Translations under genes and position numbers: made by a program | Part shown: positions 20,560 to 29,629 of the stretch, in pieces | Layout: each line of letters starts with the position of its first letter | Numbering within the stretch: position 1 is the stretch's first letter | NCBI GenBank assembly: GCA_029433365.1 | Contig: JAQTHZ010000001.1 | Location: forward strand, 682,001-746,000 | DNA: 64,000 bases | Direction: 5' to 3' | DNA from: Orbaceae bacterium ESL0721 | GTDB taxonomy: Bacteria > Pseudomonadota > Gammaproteobacteria > Enterobacterales > Orbaceae | The notes under the pieces: generated by a model | Seen by the model: only the letters and a program-made list of their open reading frames with translations | What the model was told of the DNA's origin: nothing | The model's database searches: none

Positions 20560-20938
20560 ACTTATAAACTCCTTAATAATTTAATTTGTTCATACTATTT
20601 TCGAGTGAAACGCATACTATAGCATAATCATTGCAATGGTTAAGAACGATATAGTAAGAATAATATTAACGATTAAATTATAAGATTATTTTATAATAGT
20701 GATAATTTTTACGGATATTTTGACTAAACCTTGCATATGGTCTTTTTACCTTGAGTTATATAGTTAAACCCTAAAACATTTTAATAATTAGATGTACGCT
20801 ATTATGCAAAATTTAGCAAATAAATGGCTTTATATGGGTGATATTTGTTTTATAATATCGCGTTAAACCGATTGTACTTATCTTATTTATGGCTAAATCA
20901 TAAAATGGGATAACGTTATAGATAAAACAGGATAGATT
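20560..20938. promoter_or_regulatory. Divergent intergenic region with one TGTTTTAGGGTT-type site
   Basis: 379 bp between the leftward DUF3100 gene and the rightward aspS must hold both promoters. It has no ORF of note. The 12-mer AACCCTAAAACA (reverse complement of TGTTTTAGGGTT) is at 20767-20778, 161 bp upstream of aspS. It is the same motif seen near the surface-protein genes. The rest is AT-rich. Confidence 0.5.
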
Positions 20939-22696
20939 ATGCGTTCAATTTATTGTGGTCAGTTAGATGCATCAAAGATAAACCAAGAGGTAACATTGTG
21001 TGGTTGGGTAAATAAACGCCGTGATTTGGGCGGTATGATTTTTATAGATCTACGTGATCGTGAAGGGATTGTGCAGGTCTTTTTTGATCCTGATTACGCA
21101 GAGGCATTTAATTTAGCCGGCAATTTACGTAATGAGTTCTGTATTCAAGTTAAAGGTAAAGTGCGTGCTCGCCCAGAAGGTCAGGTTAATAGTGAGATGG
21201 CAACAGGCGCCGTTGAAGTTTTAGCCACTGAACTAACCATCTTTAACCGTAGTGATGTGCCACCACTCGATTTTAACCAAAATAATAGTGAAGAGCAGCG
21301 TCTAAAATATCGTTATATCGATCTGCGTCAACCAAAGATGGCAGCAATCTTTAAAACGCGCGCTAAAATTACCGCATTTGTCCGATCATTTATGAATGAA
21401 CACGGTTTTTTAGATATTGAAACCCCGATGTTAACTAAAGCGACACCAGAAGGTGCGCGTGACTATTTAGTCCCAAGTCGAATCCATAAAGGCGAGTTTT
21501 ATGCCCTTCCGCAATCGCCACAGCTATTTAAACAACTCTTAATGATGTCTGGTTTTGACCGTTATTACCAGATTGTAAAATGTTTTAGGGATGAGGATCT
21601 CCGCGCTGATCGTCAACCTGAATTTACCCAAATTGATGTTGAAACCTCATTTATGTCTGCTGATCAGGTGCGCGAAATTATGGAGCAGATGATTCGTGAA
21701 CTTTGGCAACATATCAAAGGGGTTGATTTAGGTAAGTTCCCAGTGATGACCTATGCTGAAGCGATGCGTCGTTTTGGTAGTGATAAGCCAGATCTGCGAA
21801 ATCCTTTAGAGATTATTGATGTCGCAGATATTGTAAAAGAGGTCGATTTTAAAGTTTTCCAAACACCAGCTAATGATCCGAAAGGGCGTGTTGCACTACT
21901 TACAGTGCCTGGTGGGGCAACATTAACCCGTAAACAGTTAGATGAGTATACCGATTATATCTCGGTCTATGGCGCTAAAGGTATGGCGTGGGTAAAAGTA
22001 AATGATCGCGCGAAAGGTCTTGAAGGTGTACAGAGCCCAATTGCTAAATTCTTTACTGATTCACAAATGGAAGCGCTTTTAACCCGAGCCAATGCTAAAG
22101 ATGGCGATATTTTACTCTTTGGTGCTGGTAGCTATAAAGTAGTTAGTGATGCATTAGGGGCATTGCGTCTTAAAGTGGGTAATGATCTAAAATTGACCGA
22201 CGAAAACCGTTGGGCGGTGTTATGGGTTGTTGATTTCCCAATGTTTGAAGAGAGTGATGATGGCCTTAGTGCAATGCACCATCCATTTACTTCACCAAAA
22301 GATTTTACGCCAGCGCAGCTAACAGCAACACCTACTGCAGCAATTGCAAATGCTTATGATATGGTGATTAATGGTTATGAAGTTGGTGGGGGTTCTGTCC
22401 GTATTCACCAATCTGAAATGCAACAAGCTGTATTCTCGATTTTAAATATTGATGAACATGATCAGCGTGAAAAATTTGGTTTCCTCCTTGATGCGCTAAA
22501 ATATGGTACCCCACCACATGCAGGTCTCGCATTTGGGCTAGATCGACTCACAATGTTATTAACCGGTACCGATAATATTCGTGATGTGATCGCCTTCCCT
22601 AAAACAACAGCAGCAGCTTGTTTACTGACCGATGCACCAAGTCCTGCTAACCCAGCAGCTCTACATGAGTTAGGAATAAATGTGGATCAGAAGTAG
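20939..22696 (+). CDS. aspS: Aspartyl-tRNA synthetase
   Basis: 585 residues, the length of bacterial AspRS. The N-terminal OB-fold anticodon-binding domain (residues 1-105; [20 protein letters not shown]) is followed by class II core motif 2, [22 protein letters not shown] insertion domain (about 290-420) follows, and motif 3 is [13 protein letters not shown]. It charges tRNA-Asp. nudB follows after 6 bp and ubiD overlaps nudB, so all three look co-transcribed. Confidence 0.98.
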   Translation: MRSIYCGQLDASKINQEVTLCGWVNKRRDLGGMIFIDLRDREGIVQVFFDPDYAEAFNLAGNLRNEFCIQVKGKVRARPEGQVNSEMATGAVEVLATELTIFNRSDVPPLDFNQNNSEEQRLKYRYIDLRQPKMAAIFKTRAKITAFVRSFMNEHGFLDIETPMLTKATPEGARDYLVPSRIHKGEFYALPQSPQLFKQLLMMSGFDRYYQIVKCFRDEDLRADRQPEFTQIDVETSFMSADQVREIMEQMIRELWQHIKGVDLGKFPVMTYAEAMRRFGSDKPDLRNPLEIIDVADIVKEVDFKVFQTPANDPKGRVALLTVPGGATLTRKQLDEYTDYISVYGAKGMAWVKVNDRAKGLEGVQSPIAKFFTDSQMEALLTRANAKDGDILLFGAGSYKVVSDALGALRLKVGNDLKLTDENRWAVLWVVDFPMFEESDDGLSAMHHPFTSPKDFTPAQLTATPTAAIANAYDMVINGYEVGGGSVRIHQSEMQQAVFSILNIDEHDQREKFGFLLDALKYGTPPHAGLAFGLDRLTMLLTGTDNIRDVIAFPKTTAAACLLTDAPSPANPAALHELGINVDQK

Positions 22697-22702
22697 TTAA
22701 GC

Positions 22703-23224
22703 GTGAACATGACCGATCCTATTATTTTTAAACAAACAGATTATAAACAGTCAGATTACAAACAGCCAGAATCTATTCTGGTTGTTATCTATTGTCCGGC
22801 TACTGAGAACTGTCTCATGCTGCAACGTCAAGATGATCCCCATTTTTGGCAGTCGGTAACGGGTAGTTTAGAGATAGGTGAATTGCCGAAAGAGGCAGCT
22901 GTTAGAGAGGTGATGGAAGAGACAGGCGTTGATATTATAGGTTCTAATCTCTCTTTGATTGATGCCCAACATACTGTTAGTTTTGAGATCTTCCCGCAGT
23001 TTCGCCACCGCTATGCTCCGAATGTCACAATTAACAGAGAGCACTGGTTCTATCTACCACTACCAACAGAGATCATGCCAAAGTTAACAGAACACCTTGC
23101 CTACCAGTGGTTACCATATGATAAAGCAGCTAAACTTACGCTGTCACCTAATAATGGTGAAGCCATAAAAGCGATAGAGAGATATGTTGATAGTGATGCA
23201 GAGGGTAATGTATGTCGAAGATAA
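22703..23224 (+). CDS. nudB: Dihydroneopterin triphosphate diphosphatase NudB
   Basis: A Nudix hydrolase of folate synthesis that removes pyrophosphate from dihydroneopterin triphosphate. The Nudix box runs from [17 protein letters not shown] into [32 protein letters not shown] and EHLAYQWL match E. coli NudB. Compared with that protein, the N-terminus carries a short duplicated stretch ([12 protein letters not shown], from a 15-bp repeat at about 22730-22765). Linkage to aspS is conserved in many gammaproteobacteria. Confidence 0.93.
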   Translation: MNMTDPIIFKQTDYKQSDYKQPESILVVIYCPATENCLMLQRQDDPHFWQSVTGSLEIGELPKEAAVREVMEETGVDIIGSNLSLIDAQHTVSFEIFPQFRHRYAPNVTINREHWFYLPLPTEIMPKLTEHLAYQWLPYDKAAKLTLSPNNGEAIKAIERYVDSDAEGNVCRR

Positions 23225-24684
23225 ATATTGAAGATTTCCGTAGATTCTTAGCATATCTCGAAGAGCAAGGCGAGTTAAAACGGATTAGTTACCCAGTTAG
23301 TCCCCACTTAGAGATGACGGAGATTGCCGATCGCGTTTTGCGTGCAGAGGGGCCAGCGCTACTTTTTGAAAATCCAATCGGTTATGAGATGCCAGTACTA
23401 TGTAACCTATTTGGTACACCTAAACGGGTGGCAATGGGGATGGGACAGGCAGATATTTCTGCTCTACGTGATATTGGTCATCTACTTGCTTTTTTGCGCG
23501 AACCTGAACCGCCAAAAGGGATTCGGCAATTTTTTGGATCACTATCGAAATATAAACAGGTGTTAAATATGCCTGTCAAACGGGTCTCATCAGCGCCATG
23601 TCAGGAGGTGATCTATAAAGATGATAAGGTTGATTTAACACGGTTGCCTATCATGCACTGTTGGCCAAAAGATGTTGCTCCGCTTGTGACGTGGGGGCTA
23701 ACTATTACTAAAGGTCCTTATAAAGAGCGCCAGAATTTGGGAGTTTACCGGCTACAGCGTCTGGCTAAAAACAAGTTAATTATGCGCTGGTTATCACATC
23801 GAGGTGGCGCGCTCGATTTTTGGGAGTTTCAAAAAGAGCATCCCAGCGAAAAATTCCCAATTGCTGTAGCAATAGGTGCCGATCCAGCAACCATTTTAGC
23901 CGCTGTTACGCCTGTTCCAGATACGCTATCAGAGTATGCTTTTGCTGGACTCTTACGTCAAGATCGCACCGAAGTGGTTAAGGCGTTATCCTCTGATTTG
24001 GATCTCCCTGCTTCGGCTGAAATTATATTAGAGGGATATATTGATCCTAACGAATTGGCGGCAGAAGGTCCTTATGGTGATCACACTGGTTACTATAATG
24101 AAGTAGAACAGTTTGCTGTATTCACCATTACCCATTTAACGCATCGTAAAAACGCCATCTACCACTCAACTTATACTGGACGACCGCCAGATGAACCGGC
24201 AGTGATGGGGCTTGCTTTAAACGAAGTCTTTATTCCAATCCTGCAAAAACAGTTCCCTGAAATTGTCGATTTTTATCTACCACCTGAAGGCTGCTCATAC
24301 CGCATCGCTATTGTCACCATCAAAAAACAGTATGCTGGTCATGCAAAGCGGGTCATGATGGGGGTTTGGTCCTATCTACGTCAATTTATGTATACAAAAT
24401 TTGTTATTGTTTGTGATGATGATATTAATGCCCGTGACTGGAAAGATGTGATGTGGGCAATCTCAACCCGAATGGATCCACATCGCGATACCACCTTTAT
24501 TGATCACACCCCTATCGACTATCTTGATTTTGCCTCACCTGTTGCAGGTTTAGGATCAAAAATGGGATTCGATGCAACCAATAAGTGGCCTGGTGAAACA
24601 GATCGAGAATGGGGTACCGTTATCGAGAAAGATCCTGAAGTAGTTGCCCATATTGATGAGATTTGGGATCAACTTGGCTTATAA
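23212..24684 (+). CDS. ubiD: 3-octaprenyl-4-hydroxybenzoate decarboxylase UbiD
   Basis: A 490-residue prenylated-FMN-dependent decarboxylase in ubiquinone synthesis. The prFMN/catalytic region is intact: [31 protein letters not shown] and [14 protein letters not shown]. It overlaps nudB by 13 bp, which implies translational coupling. No ubiX is visible here. Confidence 0.96.
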   Translation: MSKINIEDFRRFLAYLEEQGELKRISYPVSPHLEMTEIADRVLRAEGPALLFENPIGYEMPVLCNLFGTPKRVAMGMGQADISALRDIGHLLAFLREPEPPKGIRQFFGSLSKYKQVLNMPVKRVSSAPCQEVIYKDDKVDLTRLPIMHCWPKDVAPLVTWGLTITKGPYKERQNLGVYRLQRLAKNKLIMRWLSHRGGALDFWEFQKEHPSEKFPIAVAIGADPATILAAVTPVPDTLSEYAFAGLLRQDRTEVVKALSSDLDLPASAEIILEGYIDPNELAAEGPYGDHTGYYNEVEQFAVFTITHLTHRKNAIYHSTYTGRPPDEPAVMGLALNEVFIPILQKQFPEIVDFYLPPEGCSYRIAIVTIKKQYAGHAKRVMMGVWSYLRQFMYTKFVIVCDDDINARDWKDVMWAISTRMDPHRDTTFIDHTPIDYLDFASPVAGLGSKMGFDATNKWPGETDREWGTVIEKDPEVVAHIDEIWDQLGL

Positions 24685-24713
24685 CCATAATAAATAACCA
24701 TAACAAAACAGCT

Positions 24714-24756
24714 CTGCCACTATTAATAGTTATGTTTGCTTAACTAATAGTGGCAG
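24714..24756 (+). terminator. Hairpin after ubiD
   Basis: A 12-bp perfect inverted repeat, CTGCCACTATTA ... TAATAGTGGCAG, with a 19-base loop, 30 bp after the ubiD stop. It has no strong U-tract (ATATATAAAT follows). It probably ends the aspS-nudB-ubiD transcript. Confidence 0.6.
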
Positions 24757-24780
24757 ATATATAAATCGTTATTAAAAAAT

Positions 24781-24817
24781 CTATCCACAGAGGCTGTGAA
24801 TAACTTTGTTTGCAAGT
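24781..24817. repeat. Dispersed element with inverted DnaA-box-like 9-mers, copy 1
   Basis: CTATCCACA (24781-24789) and TGTGAATAA (24795-24803) are inverted and each one mismatch from the DnaA box TTATCCACA. They are followed by CTTTGTTTGCAAGTTGT. A near-identical copy lies at 26470-26507, on the other side of the EamA exporter gene. Confidence 0.6.
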
Positions 24818-24910
24818 TGTAATTATGTGGCTTTAACCCTTTATTCATAAGGCTTTACATAGTTTGGTCTCTTTTCGAACCATTTTATAAACTATAAATT
24901 AATTTGATTT

Positions 24911-25843
24911 TTACAGTTTATTAGTTGATATGCGGATAAAATTATGCAAAATTTTCTTAATAGGCACTGTTATTACAATTAGACAGATGATAATTAAGCT
25001 AATACCAATCCAACCTAACAGCGGCAACTTTTCTCCAACCAGTAATACAGCAAGTAAAGTTGCTATGACAGGTTCTGATAGTGAAATAGTGGTTGCCAAG
25101 CTAGCAGAGATGCGAGCCAATCCATATCCATAACATAGATAACCTAAAAACATTGGTACGAGTGCCATATAAAGTCCAACAACTGCACTGTTCCATGATA
25201 AAAGGAGAGGAGCACCAGTTAGATAGAGGATAGGCATAAGTAATAACCCACCTAAACCAAACGTAGCCCCCATTGCCGCTTTAGGATTAATACTATTTTG
25301 CATTAATTGCCGTGCAGACCATGAGTAAAAAGCATAAGTTAAGCCGGCAATAATTCCGAGAATAGTTCCAATAAAGGTACTATTATTACCACTCATAACG
25401 TGACTGTTTTCGCTTAATGAGAGAAGCAACATCCCTGTTATTCCTAACGTAGCACCATAGATCCACGGTTTTGTTAGGCGTGCTCTATCGAAATACCACT
25501 CTATTAAAGCTGATAGAAGTGGTGCTGAACCAATAGAGACAACAGTTCCTACAGCAACTCCTGCATAGTGCATGGAGGCATAAAAAGCGAGCGGATAAAT
25601 AGCGACTGCTAAGGCTCCAAAAAGTAGGAAAGACCACTGTTTAAGAAGTTGATAGCGTTGACGAATAATCGGCATGATTGCAATAATCCCTTGTAGCAAA
25701 CCGCCAAACCCCATTGCGACACTGCCTACAGCCAGCGGATTGAGATCAGGCGCATAGGTTGCAGCAGTTCCAGTTGTTCCCCAAAGAATAGAGGCAAGCA
25801 AAACAGCACTTATCCCTTTTATTCTATCTTTTGATGTCTGCAT
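24911..25843 (-). CDS. EamA-family (DMT) inner-membrane exporter
   Basis: About 310 residues with ten membrane segments in two EamA repeats. The first starts GISAVLLASILWGTTGT; the second is near YAFYSWSARQL. Such proteins export amino acids or other metabolites, and the substrate cannot be told from sequence. I chose the ATG at 25843 (MQTSKDRIKG), which has a GAGGT ribosome-binding site about 9 bp upstream. A longer in-frame start at 25978 would add 45 residues not expected in the family. Confidence 0.85.
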   Translation of the reverse strand: MQTSKDRIKGISAVLLASILWGTTGTAATYAPDLNPLAVGSVAMGFGGLLQGIIAIMPIIRQRYQLLKQWSFLLFGALAVAIYPLAFYASMHYAGVAVGTVVSIGSAPLLSALIEWYFDRARLTKPWIYGATLGITGMLLLSLSENSHVMSGNNSTFIGTILGIIAGLTYAFYSWSARQLMQNSINPKAAMGATFGLGGLLLMPILYLTGAPLLLSWNSAVVGLYMALVPMFLGYLCYGYGLARISASLATTISLSEPVIATLLAVLLVGEKLPLLGWIGISLIIICLIVITVPIKKILHNFIRISTNKL

Positions 25844-26149
25844 AAAATAGACCTCATTACTGTTACTAAATAGGTTGATTAGAATCAAATAGAACGGGTA
25901 CATTATATGAAATAGATCTATTTTAATAGCCATAAATAGAATGAATTTTGATAAAACTTTGTGACAATGTTTTATCAACCGAATATCTTCAAACTAAACA
26001 TATCGCTTAATTAATAGGTTCATATGCTTATAAGCAAAGTTACTTATAAGAATGATCTATTGCTAGAAGATAAATAGAAATCGTTAAATTTTTGATTTAA
26101 ATAAAAAAACCACTGTAATCAGTAGCTTTTTGTAATCACCAGCTTCGGC

Positions 26150-26413
26150 CTATATTTGAGGACCAGCTACTAACAATTTTTTACCCTCTTCATTGGTAGC
26201 AAATTTTTCAAAATTCTTTATAAATCTTGATGCAAGATCTTTCGCTCGGCGCTCCCACTCTTCACTATCTGGATAAGAAGATCTCGGATCTAAAATATCA
26301 GAAACATTATCTAATTTAGTTGGATGGAGAGTAAGAAACGCCTGACCAAAAACAACCGAAAAGTTAGGTGTTGGCTTGGTAATTTCTCTTTCAGTGCCTA
26401 CTAATTCGGTAAC
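26150..26413 (-). pseudogene. pckA: Decayed 3' remnant of PEP carboxykinase (pckA)
   Basis: On the minus strand the bases read GTEREITKPTPNFSVVFGQA, then FLTLHPTKLDNVSDILDPRS, SYPDSEEWERRAKDLASRFI and finally KKLLVAGPQI before TAG. These match two separate stretches of the C-terminus of ATP-dependent PEP carboxykinase: '[30 protein letters not shown]', and 'ILDPRNTYAS...' up to 'AAGPKL'. About 65 residues between them are missing. Upstream of about 26413 similarity stops at an unrelated repeat. No start codon or catalytic domain remains, so this is a fragment with a deletion. A short hairpin followed by a T-run on the minus strand (26102-26130) could be the old terminator. Whether an intact pckA exists elsewhere is not known. 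Confidence 0.75.
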
Positions 26414-26469
26414 ACAAAAGTTTTTATGTTAAGTTTTTTAATTGAATTACCAATAAGTGATCAACAAAA

Positions 26470-26507
26470 CTATCCACAAACTCTGTGAATAACTCTGTAC
26501 AGAAGTT
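26470..26507. repeat. Dispersed element with inverted DnaA-box-like 9-mers, copy 2
   Basis: CTATCCACA (26470-26478) and TGTGAATAA (26484-26492), followed by CTCTGTACAGAAGTTGT. It aligns with the copy at 24781-24817 over about 37 bp with few differences. It lies beside the broken pckA fragment. The 61-codon minus-strand reading frame across it is unlikely to be a gene. Confidence 0.6.
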
Positions 26508-26612
26508 GTCATTATCTAGTTTAAGTTGTTTCTTGATGGGGATTAAGAAAGCGCTGTGTGATTTTTGTACAATATTGGTAGAGGTTTTTGGTTTTCTAAA
26601 AATCATCATACT

Positions 26613-26978
26613 TTATTATTAGAATTATTAATTTAAAATAATTCTATGCAAATTTGTGTTAGCACCTATTTCAATCAAGAAATGATATAAACTCTTTATA
26701 AATTCATTGAATTTCATATTTCATCTGATAAATAGTTATGAAGAAAATAATGGGATTTAAATTAAACTAACAACAAAGTATTACCAAAGTTGGTTTTTTC
26801 GAAATTATGGAAGATTATTTATAATACTAGCTAAGAAGATACAATAAAATAGCCTTACGCAGTAGCTAATAATAGATGCAACATACGATATCATTGATAG
26901 ATTTTGGCACGATTCATAAGTATGATTATACTTTGTATAACTTGATTTGGCAGAATCCAGTAATGGGTTGATTTAGCA
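26613..26978. other. AT-rich region upstream of btsS, no gene seen
   Basis: 366 bp with no plausible coding sequence. It must contain the btsSR promoter. No clear motif could be assigned. Confidence 0.4.
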
Positions 26979-28673
26979 ATGAATGAATTTAATTTAGTTC
27001 TCCAACTTCTGCAACAAATGTGCATTTTTTTGGTCATAGCCTATCTGCTGAGTAAAACCCCACTATTTATTCCGTTAATGCAGACAAACTTACACACACC
27101 GCATAAATTGTTATGTTTTTTTGTTTTCTCCATGTTTTGTATTATGGGAACTTATCTAAGCCTTGATATTGATGGTTCAATTGCCAATACACGCGCTATT
27201 GGCGCGGTTTTAGGGGGGCTATTTGGCGGTCCAATAATTGGATTATTGGTGGGTTTGACTGGGGGAATTCATCGCTATTTTTTAGGTGGTATGACGGCAG
27301 AAAGTTGTATGCTTGCAACAATTCTTGCTGGGTTAATTGGTGGGATCATCCATAAAAAATTAATTGATAAAGGGCGAGTCAACCGATTATATAATCCAAT
27401 TATTGTTGCTAGCATTGTTGCAATTGTTGAAGGTTTACAAATGGCTATTATTTTATTAATTGCTAAACCGTATCCCGATGCCATTCATTTAGTTAAAAAT
27501 ATCGCAGCGCCAATGATTTTAGCCAATAGTATTGGGGCGGCTATGTTTATGCGAATCTTGCTTGATCGCCGAGCAATGTTTGAAAAATATACTACTGCCT
27601 TCTCTACGCGCGCCTTAAAAATTGCCGCTAGTACCGAGGGGATATTACGGCAAGGGTTTAATGCTGAAAATAGTATGAAAGTTGCCCAAATCATCTATCA
27701 TGAGCTAGATCTAGGTGCAGTTGCAATTACTGATAGAGAAAAATTGCTCGCTTTTATTGGCATTGGTGATGATCATCATCTTATTGGTACCCCTATTTCA
27801 TCAGTTCATACTTGGCAAGCACTAAAAAGTAGTGAAGTAGAATATGCAGATGGTATCAATATCCCTTATCAATGCTCAATCAATAAAAATTGTCGTTTAG
27901 GTTCTACTCTTGTTATCCCTTTAAAAGGTGAAAATCAGACTATCATTGGAACCATAAAACTGTATGAGGCTAAAAATAAACTATTTAGTTCAATGAACCG
28001 CACATTAGGAGAGGGTATAGCAAGTTTACTTGCCGCACAAATTTTGGCGGGTCAAAATGAACATTATAAGCAGTTACTTACAGAGACTGAGATCAAGTTA
28101 CTGCATGCGCAAGTTAATCCACATTTTTTATTTAATGCCCTAAATACTTTAGTTGCGGTGATCCGCAAAAATGACGAACAAGCATGTAAATTAGTGCAGA
28201 ACATGTCGACATTTTTTAGAAAAAATCTAAAACGTCCAGATAAAGTTGTCTCATTAAAAGATGAGTTAGAACATATTGATGCCTATTTACAGATTGAAAA
28301 AGCACGTTTTATGGATCGTTTACAAGTAGAAATTAAAGCATCACCACAATATCTCTCCTTACAACTGCCTGCATTTTCGTTACAACCTTTAGTCGAAAAT
28401 GCCATAAAGCATGGAACTGCTAATCTGTTAGAAGTCGGAAAAATAACCATCAATATCCATCATGCAAATAGTAATTTATTGATTGATGTTGAAGATAATG
28501 CTGGTTTATATCAAGAGAATAAAAAAGATAATCAAGGCTTAGGGATGAGTTTAGTACATAAACGAATTCAAGCTTGTTATGGTGAGGATTATGGTATGAG
28601 TGTTGAATGTAAACCCTCATGTTATACTCGCATTCGTTTAACCTTGCCAATCAATCAGGATCATTTATGTTAA
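26979..28673 (+). CDS. btsS: Pyruvate-sensing histidine kinase BtsS (LytS type)
   Basis: 564 residues. The N-terminal 5TM-LYT sensor domain (residues 1-200; GLFGGPIIGLLVGLTGG, GIHRYFLGG) is followed by a GAF-like domain (about 215-350). The His-kinase region has phospho-acceptor His382 in AQVNPHFLFNALNT, and the ATPase domain shows LVENAIKHG and GLGMSLVHKRI. In E. coli BtsS (YehU) senses external pyruvate. It overlaps btsR (ATG inside its last codons, ATGTTAA). It is directly followed by its known target gene btsT, which in E. coli is unlinked. Confidence 0.93.
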   Translation: MNEFNLVLQLLQQMCIFLVIAYLLSKTPLFIPLMQTNLHTPHKLLCFFVFSMFCIMGTYLSLDIDGSIANTRAIGAVLGGLFGGPIIGLLVGLTGGIHRYFLGGMTAESCMLATILAGLIGGIIHKKLIDKGRVNRLYNPIIVASIVAIVEGLQMAIILLIAKPYPDAIHLVKNIAAPMILANSIGAAMFMRILLDRRAMFEKYTTAFSTRALKIAASTEGILRQGFNAENSMKVAQIIYHELDLGAVAITDREKLLAFIGIGDDHHLIGTPISSVHTWQALKSSEVEYADGINIPYQCSINKNCRLGSTLVIPLKGENQTIIGTIKLYEAKNKLFSSMNRTLGEGIASLLAAQILAGQNEHYKQLLTETEIKLLHAQVNPHFLFNALNTLVAVIRKNDEQACKLVQNMSTFFRKNLKRPDKVVSLKDELEHIDAYLQIEKARFMDRLQVEIKASPQYLSLQLPAFSLQPLVENAIKHGTANLLEVGKITINIHHANSNLLIDVEDNAGLYQENKKDNQGLGMSLVHKRIQACYGEDYGMSVECKPSCYTRIRLTLPINQDHLC

Positions 28674-29383
28674 ATGTAATTATTATTGATGATGAACCAC
28701 TTGCACGAGAGAATCTACGCATACTGCTAGAAAAAGATAGCAATATTAATATTCTAGCAGAGGTAAATAATGCGATTGAGGGGATCCATGCAATACATCA
28801 TTTACATCCTGATGTGATTTTCTTAGATATTCAGATGCCAAGGATCAATGGCATTGAAATGTTAAGTATGATAGATCCGCAATATTTTCCGCATGTTGTT
28901 TTTATCACCGCTTATGATGAATATGCAATTAAGGCATTTGAAGAGCAAGCTTTTGACTATTTAATGAAGCCAATTGACCCTGCTCGTTTAAATAAAACCT
29001 TACAGCGTCTACATCAACATCACTCGCCACAAAATTTGACTAAGCTTATTACTAATGAAACTTTTAAATATATTCCTTGCATTGGGCACAGCAAAATATA
29101 TTTACTCAATGCTAACGAAATCTATTATGTCTGTTCAAAAGTTACTGGTGTTTCTGTTTTTAACAGCAATAATATTGAGTATTTTTCAGAATTAACGCTA
29201 CGTACATTAGAAGAGAGAACTAATTTAGTGCGATGCCATCGTCAATATTTAGTGAATATTGGGCAACTTAAAGAGATTAATTTTAGTAAAGAGGGACAAA
29301 CTGAAATCATTTTAACAAATGATGTTGCCATTCCTGTTAGTCGCCGTTATCTGAAAATATTGAAAGAGTTACTACAGTTATAA
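28667..29383 (+). CDS. btsR: Response regulator BtsR (LytTR type)
   Basis: A 238-residue response regulator. Receiver Asp54 is in VIFLDIQMPR, with the acidic pair IIIDDEP at the N-terminus and Lys in LMKPID. The C-terminal LytTR DNA-binding domain is FIP/YIPCIGHSKIYLL ... LVRCHRQYLVN ... PVSRRYLK. I chose the ATG at 28667 (MLNVIIIDDE), which overlaps the btsS stop. A start 48 bp upstream would only add residues foreign to the family. It activates btsT in E. coli. Confidence 0.94.
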   Translation: MLNVIIIDDEPLARENLRILLEKDSNINILAEVNNAIEGIHAIHHLHPDVIFLDIQMPRINGIEMLSMIDPQYFPHVVFITAYDEYAIKAFEEQAFDYLMKPIDPARLNKTLQRLHQHHSPQNLTKLITNETFKYIPCIGHSKIYLLNANEIYYVCSKVTGVSVFNSNNIEYFSELTLRTLEERTNLVRCHRQYLVNIGQLKEINFSKEGQTEIILTNDVAIPVSRRYLKILKELLQL

Positions 29384-29448
29384 TCATCTTTCATCATATC
29401 TATTTAATATCTATTTGTGTAATTCACCTTTCCTATTATCGGACTATA

Positions 29449-29546
29449 ACCGTTCATCCTCAATTATTAACCTCTTATCATTAAAAATTAACCAGTCACA
29501 GAACTTTGCATATCTTTGCATTTTTGGTGAAGTTAGTATAACCGCG
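29449..29546 (+). promoter_or_regulatory. Candidate BtsR-binding direct repeats upstream of btsT
   Basis: ACC-starting hexamers ACCGTT (29449), ACCTCT (29470) and ACCAGT (29490) are spaced 21 and 20 bp, that is two helical turns, with a further ACCGCG at 29541. E. coli BtsR recognises direct repeats of ACC(G/A)CT-like hexamers upstream of btsT. The spacing here differs slightly, so this is only a candidate. Confidence 0.3.
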
Positions 29547-29629
29547 TCCATAAACTAGATAGAAATCATATCAACGACTTTAACTTTAAAGTTTATCCAA
29601 AAAATTTTTTATGAGGAATTACAATAGAT

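Noticed and set aside
26424-26609. Leftward 61-codon frame next to the pckA fragment
   Set aside because: Half of it is the translation of the DnaA-box-like dispersed repeat; there is no family resemblance.
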